From assembly GCA_964566055.1 (NCBI GenBank), contig CAZMHI010000007.1, positions 45,503-109,502 on the forward strand: a stretch of DNA of 64,000 nt. Reading direction: 5' to 3'. Under the pieces are notes generated by a model. The model did no database searches. It saw only the letters and a program-made list of their open reading frames with translations, and was not told the origin of the DNA. Within the stretch, counting starts at the first letter, position 1, and each line of letters opens with the position of its first letter. Position numbers and translations under genes: made by a program. Source of the DNA: TMED23 sp964566055. Its GTDB lineage: Bacteria; Pseudomonadota; Alphaproteobacteria; Rhodospirillales; UBA2165. Positions 28,097 through 36,815 of this stretch are shown piece after piece.

Positions 28097-28864
28097 TTAC
28101 TCGGCATAGGCTGCCATTAGCTTGTCATCGATCATCAACTCGATTACCCGGTTGAGGTCATGTTGGGTGTCGACGCTCAAGGATTCGTGGAGCATTTCAA
28201 CCATTTTGACCTTATCCCCATTTTCAATCGTCCGAAGCATGTCAATCGATTCAATTTTTTCTAAAGTTGTTTGGGGAGTCGCATTAAATTTTAATAAATA
28301 GTCGCGTCTAAAGGGAATTATGCAAACTTGTTTTAGCATCGGCACCTCACCATCCCATTTTTGCCTTGAGGGAATGGCTTCCCTTGAGAAATATATTGCG
28401 TTGCCATCGCTACCGATAACGACCTTTACTTCATTCGGATCAATGAATTCATCAACAGTTTTAATAGTCGCAAAGCCATTGGAGACGAGGACATCTGGGT
28501 CATTTTCCAAAGCCCCTACCGTGGCGTCGATCATTTCCGGATGCAACATGGGTTCGTCGCCTTGTACCAAAACGACAATATTGTGTTGAATTTGGGTTTC
28601 TTCCTCGATCTTCAACATAGCTTCAGCAATTCGATCGGAGGCTCGCTCATGGGTGTCGGCAGTCATAATACAGGGAGCGTCAATCGATTCTGCATATTCG
28701 CGAATTTCTTCGTCGCAGGTGGCGATATAAACGCCATCCAAGCAACTGCTCATTTTACTGCGGTAAAAACAGTGTCCAATCATAGGAATACCATGAATTA
28801 GAGCTAATGGTTTTCCTGGAAACCGGGTTGACGCCATGCGTGCAGGAATAATGGCAATAGTCAT
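28097..28864 (-). CDS. KdsB-like CMP-ulosonate cytidylyltransferase (copy 2)
   Basis: A 255-residue paralogue of the protein at 2732-3496, with IPARMASTRFPGKPL near residues 6-20 and VLVQGDEPM carrying the metal-binding Asp. The protein should activate a 2-keto-3-deoxy acid with CTP. The ATG at 28864 overlaps the TGA of the aldolase gene (ATGA at 28861-28864), so the two are translationally coupled. A longer reading from 28900 would run into the aldolase gene. An aldolase that can make 2-keto-3-deoxy acids directly coupled to a CMP-transferase suggests a dedicated ulosonic acid made by aldol addition. Confidence 0.8.
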   Translation of the reverse strand: MTIAIIPARMASTRFPGKPLALIHGIPMIGHCFYRSKMSSCLDGVYIATCDEEIREYAESIDAPCIMTADTHERASDRIAEAMLKIEEETQIQHNIVVLVQGDEPMLHPEMIDATVGALENDPDVLVSNGFATIKTVDEFIDPNEVKVVIGSDGNAIYFSREAIPSRQKWDGEVPMLKQVCIIPFRRDYLLKFNATPQTTLEKIESIDMLRTIENGDKVKMVEMLHESLSVDTQHDLNRVIELMIDDKLMAAYAE

Positions 28865-29625
28865 TTGAATTTTCCAATCTCGGCAAGGTGGTCGCGGCAT
28901 ATTGCATCCAAAAATCTTATATCCATGCCGTAGCCGATAAAGGTGAAGCCGTCATCGATATATTTTTTTAATAATTTCAGGTCGGGCTCAACGACGTGAA
29001 TACCGCCTGGTTTTCCAGCAGCCTTACCGCCGGCGCAGATTTTTTCAATGGCCTCAACGACACGCGGATCAGCGAAGTCTCCTGGAACTCCCAATGAAGC
29101 TGAAAGATCATAGGGGCCAATTATGAAGCCATCCACTCCTTGAACTGCGAGTATTTCATCTATTTTGTTAACCGCATCAATGTGCTCGATCATGACAATT
29201 ACGACACCATTTTCTGCCAGCCATTCTTTGTAGGCCGGAAATGAAGCGCCATACCCTTGAGCCCGGGCGAGACCTGTTCCTCTCGTTCCAATTGGCGGAT
29301 AATATACGGCGCGGACAGCTTTTTCGGCGTCTTCTTTAGAATTAATAAATGGGACGATAATGCCATGCGCCCCAGCGTCCATTAGGCGTTTGATTTGATT
29401 TTCATCATTGGCAGTAAGTCGGACAAGTGGCGCAATACCCCCAAGATCAATGGCTTGTATCATTTCCTGAGCGTCCCGAAGTTCGATAACGCTGTGTTCG
29501 ATATCTAAGACCAGCCAATCAAAACCTCCTGTCTTTGCCATTAACTCGGCAATTCCGGAATGAGCCAGTGTTATCCAGGAGCCAATCGTCAGCTCATTAC
29601 GGGTTAATTTGTTTTTTAGGGACAT
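28861..29625 (-). CDS. HpcH/HpaI-family aldolase
   Basis: A 254-residue class II pyruvate-dependent aldolase of the HpcH/HpaI or GarL family. Seen are LTIGSWITLAH at the N-terminus, LVLDIEHSV with the acidic metal ligand region, the Arg in GTRGTGLARAQGYG and GFIIGPYDLSASLG with the second metal ligand set. These enzymes reversibly join pyruvate to an aldehyde to give 2-keto-3-deoxy acids. The ATG at 29625 is preferred (AAGGA six bases upstream, and SLKNKLTRNE is the usual N-terminus); an ATG at 29649 lies upstream. It overlaps the CMP-transferase gene by four bases, which points to in-pathway product channelling. Confidence 0.8.
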   Translation of the reverse strand: MSLKNKLTRNELTIGSWITLAHSGIAELMAKTGGFDWLVLDIEHSVIELRDAQEMIQAIDLGGIAPLVRLTANDENQIKRLMDAGAHGIIVPFINSKEDAEKAVRAVYYPPIGTRGTGLARAQGYGASFPAYKEWLAENGVVIVMIEHIDAVNKIDEILAVQGVDGFIIGPYDLSASLGVPGDFADPRVVEAIEKICAGGKAAGKPGGIHVVEPDLKLLKKYIDDGFTFIGYGMDIRFLDAICRDHLAEIGKFK

Positions 29626-29712
29626 ATGCCTTCCTTTGATTTTTTTCATAGCCGGGCAGTATTCGAATTGTCATTCCGTTATCTGCCGGTTTTCGAAAGG
29701 GGTAGAATTCGA

Positions 29713-30384
29713 TTATTTATTGATATCCAAAATTACTTCAAAAGCCTCTGCGGCAGATAGGCCGACCTGGCTCCCGCGAACAGCGGCCAAATGATTGACG
29801 GCTTCGAACGACCTCGGATGGGGAAATTGCCGCATTTCGCTTTTATAAGATTCTAAGGCTTTCAATTTCAAATCGATGGTCTGGGAAATATCAACAAAAT
29901 AGTTTGGATTAAACTTTGGTCCTATTGAAGGTGTCGACCACTCGGTGCTTGAAAGGGTTTCAAATCCATAGATTTTTCGTACCGGACTTTTAGGTAGAGG
30001 TCTAAAAGCGGTTACGACCGCACGATGAATAATAGTATGATCGAGATTTAAATCGCCGCCATGGTGTGTGAATACGATTTCCGGCTCGATTTCTCGGGCG
30101 AGTGTTTCGATTGATTGAACCACATCCAAAAAATCCACAGAATCTAGACGATTGTCAGGTAATCCCAGGAATTTCGGTTCCTCAGATCCTAGAACATGTG
30201 CAGCTTCATTGGCCGATTTTTTTAAATTTTCGACTTCTTCCCGGGAGCCGTCAGGACGTGAAGTTGCGCCTTCTGCCGCGATGATTATCGCCACGCTGTC
30301 ACCGCGGTTTGCGTGCCAAGCAATTGTTCCTCCCGGCCCCAATATCTCGTCGTCCGGGTGGGCAGATACGACCAAAACGTTCAT
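29713..30384 (-). CDS. PIG-L/LmbE-family N-deacetylase
   Basis: A 223-residue zinc deacetylase. The metal motif AHPDDE is at 8-13 and the HxxH-type His pair lies in NLDHTIIHRAV. Family members remove acetyl groups from GlcNAc-PI, mycothiol or bacillithiol precursors and from nucleotide sugars or antibiotics. In this locus it may deacetylate a nucleotide sugar or a lipid-linked N-acetylated residue to free an amine for N-formylation or another acyl group; a formyltransferase lies 4 kb away. It is 43 bases downstream of the WbqC-like gene. Confidence 0.8.
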   Translation of the reverse strand: MNVLVVSAHPDDEILGPGGTIAWHANRGDSVAIIIAAEGATSRPDGSREEVENLKKSANEAAHVLGSEEPKFLGLPDNRLDSVDFLDVVQSIETLAREIEPEIVFTHHGGDLNLDHTIIHRAVVTAFRPLPKSPVRKIYGFETLSSTEWSTPSIGPKFNPNYFVDISQTIDLKLKALESYKSEMRQFPHPRSFEAVNHLAAVRGSQVGLSAAEAFEVILDINK

Positions 30385-30427
30385 GGAAATTCCTTCAAAT
30401 CCTATTTATGCAATGGTTTTTCACTAA

Positions 30428-31126
30428 TCATGGCTTTGTCTGAGAGCCTGATAAAATTATTTCCAAACTGTCCTCACCACAATTGAACAATAAGTCCACT
30501 ATCGAGAGGTGAGATATGAAATCACCCTGCAATTGCTGATATTGTGGATGATTGTATTGATCAAATTCAACGTCGATTCCACATGCCTTAAAGGCATCCA
30601 TATCGGCGTACTCAATTCCTTGGGGTCCGAAAATATAGGTATCAGCACCGGTTTTTTGACACATATCCAGCACGAGATCACTTTTTTCGCCGGCAAAATC
30701 AAAATCGGCCGCTGATTCCACCGTGCTATTCAATCCAATCGTATTTAAAAACCACTGTAACATTGATTCATTTAACTCAACCAACGTATCCCACTCACGT
30801 GCATAAACATTTTCAAAATAATCGGCATATTTCTTAAAATGAGGTGCTTTTGTATAATTAGCTTTCAACGAGTTCCAATGTTTTTTTTGCCAATTTACGT
30901 TATTATTAATCTTGATATCAGAGTAATTTCGATCCAAACGGCCTTTTCTCAAAACAGGAACAGAAAGCCAAATCGGACCCTGGTGGGTTTTGATCCGATT
31001 ACGGTTGTTCCAATCTTTCGCCTGGTATTGAACTTGGTTAAAAGAAATAAACCGATCAGCGCGGGCAATCTTGTGAAATAATCCTAGCCAGGGCAGGTAA
31101 CAGGGTTGATGGGCAGTGAGGATCAT
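30428..31126 (-). CDS. WbqC-like family protein
   Basis: A 232-residue protein of the WbqC family, named from Vibrio and E. coli O-antigen loci. It begins AHQPCYLPWLGLF, continues FNQVQYQAKDWNNRNRI, and ends with a conserved acidic-aromatic segment. The family is associated with surface polysaccharide assembly and contains a probable enzyme core, but its biochemical role was not settled as far as I know. It is a typical accessory gene next to sugar-modifying enzymes. It lies 43 bases upstream of the PIG-L gene. Confidence 0.75.
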   Translation of the reverse strand: MILTAHQPCYLPWLGLFHKIARADRFISFNQVQYQAKDWNNRNRIKTHQGPIWLSVPVLRKGRLDRNYSDIKINNNVNWQKKHWNSLKANYTKAPHFKKYADYFENVYAREWDTLVELNESMLQWFLNTIGLNSTVESAADFDFAGEKSDLVLDMCQKTGADTYIFGPQGIEYADMDAFKACGIDVEFDQYNHPQYQQLQGDFISHLSIVDLLFNCGEDSLEIILSGSQTKP

Positions 31127-31190
31127 ACTGAGGATAATCTCCTAAGAATATTGCGATTGCTCAAACATTGAGAATTTAATCTAAAATTGA

Positions 31191-32720
31191 TTAAAACAGC
31201 CATTTTCCATTATCGCGGATAAGTTTTAGCTCTTTCCGGTCATAGTCAATCCAAAAAGATTTATCGGATAGGTAGGTAGGTTCGATGTCTGTAATGCAGG
31301 CGAAGACCATGCGAAACGTATTGACCGGCGACATCGTCGGATAAAGTGTACTCCGGCAGGGTTGAGGTACTCGCAGAACATTCAGGTTTGCATAGGCTCC
31401 ATCCATGGCCGCCTTCCGCCATGGTTCCGGGCCGGGTTCCGGTGCGTCATCGGTACCGGAATAACGGTTATTCGTAAAATAGGCTCCGTGGTCGCCCTGC
31501 AAAATTATGATGGCGTCCTTATCCTTAGCAATCAAGGCGTCTATCATCTTCCTGACTTGACGATTACCACACTTGAGAAAATCAAGATACCGGTGGCGAA
31601 TGTTCCAGCGGAAAGATGTAAAATCACCACTGCTCTTGATATCCACGGGCTTACATTCCGCGTCCAGGGTGTAGGGAGAATGAGGCATCAATATATGAGC
31701 ATAGAAAAAAGCCGGACCCTTGGGGTCGAATTTGAGAATCGTATCATGCAGATCTGAGATATTATTTAGTTCATATACGAATCGTTCCGGAACCGTCGCC
31801 AGTAACAGATCTTCTAACAGCGGAATCGTCTTGATTAGAGTCGTGCCCAGACGACCAATATAGAGAAAATCAGATTTCGGAACAGTTTTATAGCAGGTAA
31901 TATTCTCTGGGCATGGCACGACACCGCGAGATTGGGACATAAAATGTAAGCTATAGCCGAGCGCTGAAAAATTCTTAAAAGTATCCGACTTAAATCGTTG
32001 GCTCCAAATATCTGGTTCGAATTCCGTCACATGCTTCATACGAAATGTTGTCGTCATTGAATAAACCGTTGTCGGGTAAGCGACGAAAGAGCCCTCGGCA
32101 TTAAAAAAATTTCTTTGGCTAAGAAACGACATAAACTGCGAATTATCAAAATCCAAATTCTGTTTTAAGATATCTGATCGCATATAGGCGTCCAGGATAA
32201 AAAAATAGACATTTGGTTTTCGAACAGCCGGGCCTTTGAAAACAACCTCATTTAAGGAATTCTGAGCTTGTGAGTAAAAAAGAAAATAAAGATGCTGACC
32301 GGTTGGGATGGCTGATAAGAAGAGAAAGAAAAAAGAAAATGGAAGGATGAATTTATTTTTTCCAACGGTTTTTATAGCCAAATACGATAGGCTGGCCGCG
32401 ATCAGAAAGGCGATCAACAGGGTATATCTATACCGAATATATTGATCAAGAAACTCCCGCAAAGAAGGCGTTAGGAACATAACGAATAACGCCATGTAAG
32501 AGCTTATTAATATTGATTTTTTATATTTTGGAAAAGCTTTCTGAACCGTGAATGTTGTTACTACGGCACCGAGAAACACAGCCATATAAAATTGTCCGAC
32601 GTTCGCAATACTAAAATATTCAAATCTATTTGAGAACAAAAAGTTTGAAGCAGCCCACCATACAATCAAAGCATGGGGTAAGTATGATGCCAGATTTCGG
32701 CCGGTTGTAGTCATTTCCAT
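31191..32720 (-). CDS. Membrane-anchored sulfatase-like hydrolase/transferase (1)
   Basis: A 509-residue protein with several transmembrane segments in the first 160 residues. A periplasmic alkaline-phosphatase/sulfatase-fold domain follows: FFILDAY (near 176-182) holds the first metal Asp, TTVYSMTTTF may hold the Thr nucleophile, and LQGDHGAYF carries the second metal Asp-His pair. Such enzymes (LtaS, EptA and OpgB types) transfer phospho-groups to surface glycans or lipids, or remove them. It directly follows its paralogue at 32721, so the pair may add different or sequential groups. Confidence 0.7.
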   Translation of the reverse strand: MEMTTTGRNLASYLPHALIVWWAASNFLFSNRFEYFSIANVGQFYMAVFLGAVVTTFTVQKAFPKYKKSILISSYMALFVMFLTPSLREFLDQYIRYRYTLLIAFLIAASLSYLAIKTVGKNKFILPFSFFFLFLSAIPTGQHLYFLFYSQAQNSLNEVVFKGPAVRKPNVYFFILDAYMRSDILKQNLDFDNSQFMSFLSQRNFFNAEGSFVAYPTTVYSMTTTFRMKHVTEFEPDIWSQRFKSDTFKNFSALGYSLHFMSQSRGVVPCPENITCYKTVPKSDFLYIGRLGTTLIKTIPLLEDLLLATVPERFVYELNNISDLHDTILKFDPKGPAFFYAHILMPHSPYTLDAECKPVDIKSSGDFTSFRWNIRHRYLDFLKCGNRQVRKMIDALIAKDKDAIIILQGDHGAYFTNNRYSGTDDAPEPGPEPWRKAAMDGAYANLNVLRVPQPCRSTLYPTMSPVNTFRMVFACITDIEPTYLSDKSFWIDYDRKELKLIRDNGKWLF

Positions 32721-34262
32721 TTACCCATTTTTATTTGCCCATTCCGTCAGGTCGGAGCTTTTAGTCAAGGCGCCGTTCGAAACAGCTAACAACAAATCTT
32801 TTATGCGTTCAGCGTAAAAGGTTTTTGAGTATGTTGTGCCACTGCTGGTATTGGGAAATTTGACGTACAATGGGATCAGATTCCGATGTTTTTGCAAATC
32901 GTCAGTTATCGGTTTTCGCCAACTGTGATCCGCAGACAACATTAATGTCGTCTGCTTCCAAATACCGGCCTCTTCCATACTGTGACGAATATCGTTAAAT
33001 AACGCATCAGCAATTAGCGCATTGTGTAAATATCCGTTTCGCTTAAAATTAAGGGCGGTAAATTCGGCTGTCTGACTATCAAATATCGCTGGTTGATGGG
33101 GTAGTGGTATGTGGAGAAAAACGAAATCAAATTCCTTGTCAGTTGCCATTGAAATTGCCTGCCGCCGAAAATTATTAAATGCCGAGACGGCTTTAAGACG
33201 CCGGTGAAAAGGATTAATTGAAATTAGCCGATTCCAGATATGACTAATGAAAGTATCATCGTCTGCTATATGGCTCATGCCCAAATGAATTTTTCGGCAT
33301 TTACTCAAGTGGGGAATAAACATCCTGCAATATGGAAAATACCAACCTAACACAGCCGGCTTAACACCTGATTTAGCCAATTCGGAAAATAGACTATTTG
33401 TTTCATGCCAATTAACAGATTTAGCGTCGCCTGAATAATTCAAATTTAACTCTTTAGATCCCATTGGTGTCGAAGTGATCACTTTCCGGCCAGTTGTCAT
33501 ACCTGGAACTGCAGTGATTGTATTTGCATTTGATTGTACGGCGTTGGTAAAGGCGAATGATTCCTTGGCAAATCGCTTGAAGGCTGGAAAATTAAAATTA
33601 CTTAATTGCGCTTCAAAAATTGCCCGGCGATCCAACTCATCGAAAATAATCCAAACTATTCTTTGGCGCTTTTCAGGTAAGACCGATTTTAATTGAGTTT
33701 TTTTAGCCTTTAGTCCGGCCTCTCCTGGTGAATAACTCGCGACCGTCCAAATTGCATTTGCCACTAATGAGGCGCTATAGGGTAAAACTAATAACAACCC
33801 AACGGTAAAGGTCTTAATAATAAGTCGAGGTTTCAGCCATGCCGAGGCGAATAGTGCTGCCAAAATGGCACAGATTACTATGATAGCGATCAGATTTTCA
33901 GAATATTCCCAAAGGGCAATAATCGAGGTACGCTCAAAGAAAACAAATCCATTAAAAGTTAGCGGATTGACCAAACTTATCAGCAGAAATAGAGCGAGGA
34001 AGCGGTCGAGTAATGAAAGTCTAAGGTGATTTACGGCAATTATTATGACCAGGGATGCAACGAATATTATCAAAGTTGCAATGACTGTAGCTGCTAAAAA
34101 ATTCACTTCCGGCAATGGCAGGAAAAACGAGTCAGGAGAATCGACCGGTGAAAATTCTTTCCATACGCTAAGCAGCTGGAGTACAGCAAAAGAAAATATT
34201 GAACCGGCTAGAATTAATAGACGATATTTATCACTTGTAGAGGTTTCGACCGTTCTATCCAT
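32721..34262 (-). CDS. Membrane-anchored sulfatase-like hydrolase/transferase (2)
   Basis: A 513-residue relative of the next gene downstream, with at least four hydrophobic segments before residue 190. The catalytic domain has IIFDELDRRAIF with the metal-binding Asp, a candidate nucleophile in NANTITAVPG, and LSADHSWRKP with the second metal Asp-His pair. The ATG at 34262 is chosen; a TTG at 34277 is possible. No gap separates it from the next gene. The active site faces the periplasm, so the enzyme would decorate the assembled glycan or its lipid anchor. Substrate not determined. Confidence 0.65.
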   Translation of the reverse strand: MDRTVETSTSDKYRLLILAGSIFSFAVLQLLSVWKEFSPVDSPDSFFLPLPEVNFLAATVIATLIIFVASLVIIIAVNHLRLSLLDRFLALFLLISLVNPLTFNGFVFFERTSIIALWEYSENLIAIIVICAILAALFASAWLKPRLIIKTFTVGLLLVLPYSASLVANAIWTVASYSPGEAGLKAKKTQLKSVLPEKRQRIVWIIFDELDRRAIFEAQLSNFNFPAFKRFAKESFAFTNAVQSNANTITAVPGMTTGRKVITSTPMGSKELNLNYSGDAKSVNWHETNSLFSELAKSGVKPAVLGWYFPYCRMFIPHLSKCRKIHLGMSHIADDDTFISHIWNRLISINPFHRRLKAVSAFNNFRRQAISMATDKEFDFVFLHIPLPHQPAIFDSQTAEFTALNFKRNGYLHNALIADALFNDIRHSMEEAGIWKQTTLMLSADHSWRKPITDDLQKHRNLIPLYVKFPNTSSGTTYSKTFYAERIKDLLLAVSNGALTKSSDLTEWANKNG

Positions 34263-34283
34263 TTGATGGTAATTCAAACATAA

Positions 34284-35162
34284 TCAGCTTTCCGGGAAGA
34301 CCCGCAACAAAGAAGCGTGCCTCACTTCTGGTGACATGAAATGATAGGTTACTCCGGCTGTGCAGTCTTGTGGGTCCGTTGGCAATGTTGCTGGGTCATC
34401 ATTTAACGAAAGAGCTGTCAACAGCATGCGCGCCCGTAATACAGGATCAAAAATCGAAAAGATGAGACGATATAAGGTTTGATTATCAGGGCGGTCTTTT
34501 TGGGGAATTGGAAATATTGCCGCTTTATAATTTTCGGCAGCGATAACATCACCGGTGTCTATGCCTGGTGCCATATAAAAGCAGCTTGCACCGGGTTGAC
34601 CGTGTACCAAGTAAGACCACAACAATCCATCACTACCCCTGACATGAGGCAATAATCCTGGATGGATATGAAGTAGGCGGAGATTGGAGATATCCAATAT
34701 CGAACGGGGGACGATACCGCCGCCGGTAAATAGTACGGTGCTCGGTGAGACTTGAGCCAATAAATCAGCAAGCCTCTGATCTCCTAGTCCTGAAATCATT
34801 ACCCGTTGAATATTATCTGTGAATTCTTCTAATGGATCATGACCATCTAATGAATCCAACAATTCGGCAGGAAAATCCAAAGCTTCCGAAATTCCAGATA
34901 TCATTCTGTCGGTCAAATCTTTGTTGGTGGCGCGAAGTGTTCGAGGCCAATGGAACATGGAGAGATTTTGCGCCTTTTCGGCTAGAGAGCGGCGAAAGCG
35001 AGTTGGTAGCCATCTTCCAATTGGCTTGCCTGTTCCCGGATGATTTTCAGGAATCATAAGGATCAACCGCTCAGGCCGCATATTTTCATGGGCCAGTGCA
35101 GTGAGATAGGCCCGCGCAGTTGGACTGTCGTGGACAAGAACAGTAATGGGAATTGTTTTCAT
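34284..35162 (-). CDS. Formyltransferase-family protein with a substituted catalytic Asn
   Basis: A 292-residue protein with a C-terminal formyltransferase core. HIHPGLLPHVRG (165-176) corresponds to the folate-loop motif that usually reads Asn-x-His-x-x-LLP-x-x-RG, and APGIDTGDVI (198-207) contains the catalytic Asp. His167 and Asp202 are kept, but position 165, where Asn is expected, is His. In surface loci such proteins N-formylate amino sugars using N10-formyl-tetrahydrofolate. It overlaps the small upstream gene by four bases (ATGA) and precedes the two sulfatase-like genes. If the Asn is really absent, catalysis may differ. Confidence 0.6.
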   Translation of the reverse strand: MKTIPITVLVHDSPTARAYLTALAHENMRPERLILMIPENHPGTGKPIGRWLPTRFRRSLAEKAQNLSMFHWPRTLRATNKDLTDRMISGISEALDFPAELLDSLDGHDPLEEFTDNIQRVMISGLGDQRLADLLAQVSPSTVLFTGGGIVPRSILDISNLRLLHIHPGLLPHVRGSDGLLWSYLVHGQPGASCFYMAPGIDTGDVIAAENYKAAIFPIPQKDRPDNQTLYRLIFSIFDPVLRARMLLTALSLNDDPATLPTDPQDCTAGVTYHFMSPEVRHASLLRVFPES

Positions 35163-35614
35163 TTTTCCAATGAGATTTGAAACTTAAGATTTAATAACGC
35201 AGATACCTGTTCCATTTTACCCTGGTCAACGGGCAATGTATTTTCCGCTATGCGCATTGCATTAAAAGCGGCGTTCAACCATTTTAAAGAGTGTCCTCGC
35301 TTCTCTTCTATATGAGAAATATCTGCTAAGGTTAAGCATAGGATAATGCCGAGAAGAACTTCACAGGATACCGGTTCTTTATCAATGGGACGTTTCCATT
35401 CGGCATCATATTTTTTGCAAACCCGGCGCGCGATATCAATTTTCCTCGTTAAGGTATCAAGAAATAGAATATCAATATCACTCGGACCATCGAGACGATT
35501 GTTCAATAGATCAAATGTAAATACTGCGGTGGTATTTCCATCGGAATGGGACGAAACTTCACTTTTCAGGAGAGCAGTAATTTCGCCGACAATAGGATTA
35601 GACATCAAGCTCAT
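35159..35614 (-). CDS. Hypothetical protein, translationally coupled to the formyltransferase-like gene
   Basis: I do not recognise this 151-residue soluble protein. It has no clear catalytic motif. LDGPSDIDILFLDTLTRK and DIARRVCKKY suggest an alpha/beta start, and the second half is helical. Cys occurs only at a few isolated positions. It starts at the ATG at 35614 (or 35605) and its TGA overlaps the ATG of the formyltransferase-like gene, so it likely works with it. It lies between that gene and the CDP-glycerol-transferase-like gene. Confidence 0.4.
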   Translation of the reverse strand: MSLMSNPIVGEITALLKSEVSSHSDGNTTAVFTFDLLNNRLDGPSDIDILFLDTLTRKIDIARRVCKKYDAEWKRPIDKEPVSCEVLLGIILCLTLADISHIEEKRGHSLKWLNAAFNAMRIAENTLPVDQGKMEQVSALLNLKFQISLEK

Positions 35615-35638
35615 TTCAGATTGATCGGACCGGTCATT

Positions 35639-36781
35639 TTAATTCTTTAGTGTATCCTGATAGATGGAGAAAATTAACTGCGCACCCTTTTCATGACTTT
35701 TACTGACGTTGAATATCCATTCGTCACGAACATCGCCTATTGTGGCAACTAAAGATTCATAATTTTGCATCATGTCTTCTATGGCGCTGCTAATTTGTTC
35801 GATGGAATTTACCTTAACAACACGACCAATTTTATTTCGAATAAATTTTTCGATCGGTATGGCTTTGATCCGATCATAGTCCGGATTATTTACTTTCGGC
35901 GGAAGATCAATAAACAAGACAGGACGCTCGAGACCGAAGGCAAATTCCAAGGCAGCTCCAGACCAGTCGCTTAGTAGAATATCTGAAGCAAGGTAACTAT
36001 CGAAACTCTTGACATCTTCTTCCATCGAAAAATTGGCGGTTCCGCCAAACCGTTTTTTCATTGAGGTTATATTATTTGGCGATAGTTGACGGGTGCGGGG
36101 ATGAGGTCGAACAATTACCTTATATCCGGAGTCTAACAGCGTTTTGACAACATCTTCTCCGGCAGTTTCCAACAAACCATGCGGCCCCCATGAAGGGGCG
36201 ATAATAATTTTGGTTTCCTCAGATTTGACGGGCGGCTGGTAATTTTCTGGCTTGCTGGCAAGTATGGTGTCCAACGGTGCGTAACCATGTTGGAACAACT
36301 GTTTTGGTTCAAGGCCAAATTCTTTTTCCCATTGCCGGGTTTCTTCCATTTGGTGCGGGCCGACACAAAGGATTGAATCAAAATTATCGAATGCACCGGT
36401 CCGGTATATCATGTGGGTGCTGACCATCGAATGATGAATGTAGACATAGTGAACTGGATGGCGGGAGCGTTTTATATGATAGTTTCCCAAATCTGGCATG
36501 GTCATTGCCAAAATATCTGCATCCAATGTTTCAAAAAAAGTTATCAATGCGGATTTGGAAAAAATGAAAAAGGTTTCAATATTGTTTAATTCTTGGGCCA
36601 GTAGTGGATCTGTTTTATCGGATGTGACATAAGCGATATTTATTTCATATTCTGAAGTGAACTGCTCCATGATAGGCCACAAAAATTTATGATATGACGC
36701 GCCTTCAGAGTAAAATACGATCCGCCGCTTCTCACGAGGCAACTTATTAAACTTGCGCAGGTTTCTCCACGATTCAAACAA
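35639..36781 (-). CDS. CDP-glycerol/ribitol glycerophosphotransferase-like protein (TagB/TagF type)
   Basis: A 380-residue GT-B-like transferase. The family motifs are HHSMVSTHMIYR, FQHGYAPLDTIL, IIAPSWGPHGLLE, VRPHPRTR and SDWSGAALEFAFGLERPVLF. TagB/TagF enzymes move a phospho-alcohol from a CDP-activated donor to a glycan. The start is a TTG at 36781, because no in-frame ATG exists upstream and the next Met is at residue 38. It follows the three genes that would make cytidine diphosphoramidate, 34 bases downstream of the cytidylyltransferase gene, so it is a candidate for transferring that CDP-linked group. That role is unproven. Confidence 0.65.
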   Translation of the reverse strand: MFESWRNLRKFNKLPREKRRIVFYSEGASYHKFLWPIMEQFTSEYEINIAYVTSDKTDPLLAQELNNIETFFIFSKSALITFFETLDADILAMTMPDLGNYHIKRSRHPVHYVYIHHSMVSTHMIYRTGAFDNFDSILCVGPHQMEETRQWEKEFGLEPKQLFQHGYAPLDTILASKPENYQPPVKSEETKIIIAPSWGPHGLLETAGEDVVKTLLDSGYKVIVRPHPRTRQLSPNNITSMKKRFGGTANFSMEEDVKSFDSYLASDILLSDWSGAALEFAFGLERPVLFIDLPPKVNNPDYDRIKAIPIEKFIRNKIGRVVKVNSIEQISSAIEDMMQNYESLVATIGDVRDEWIFNVSKSHEKGAQLIFSIYQDTLKN

Positions 36782-36815
36782 TTTTCTTAATTGCCTCAGA
36801 GTTCATTATTTGGAA

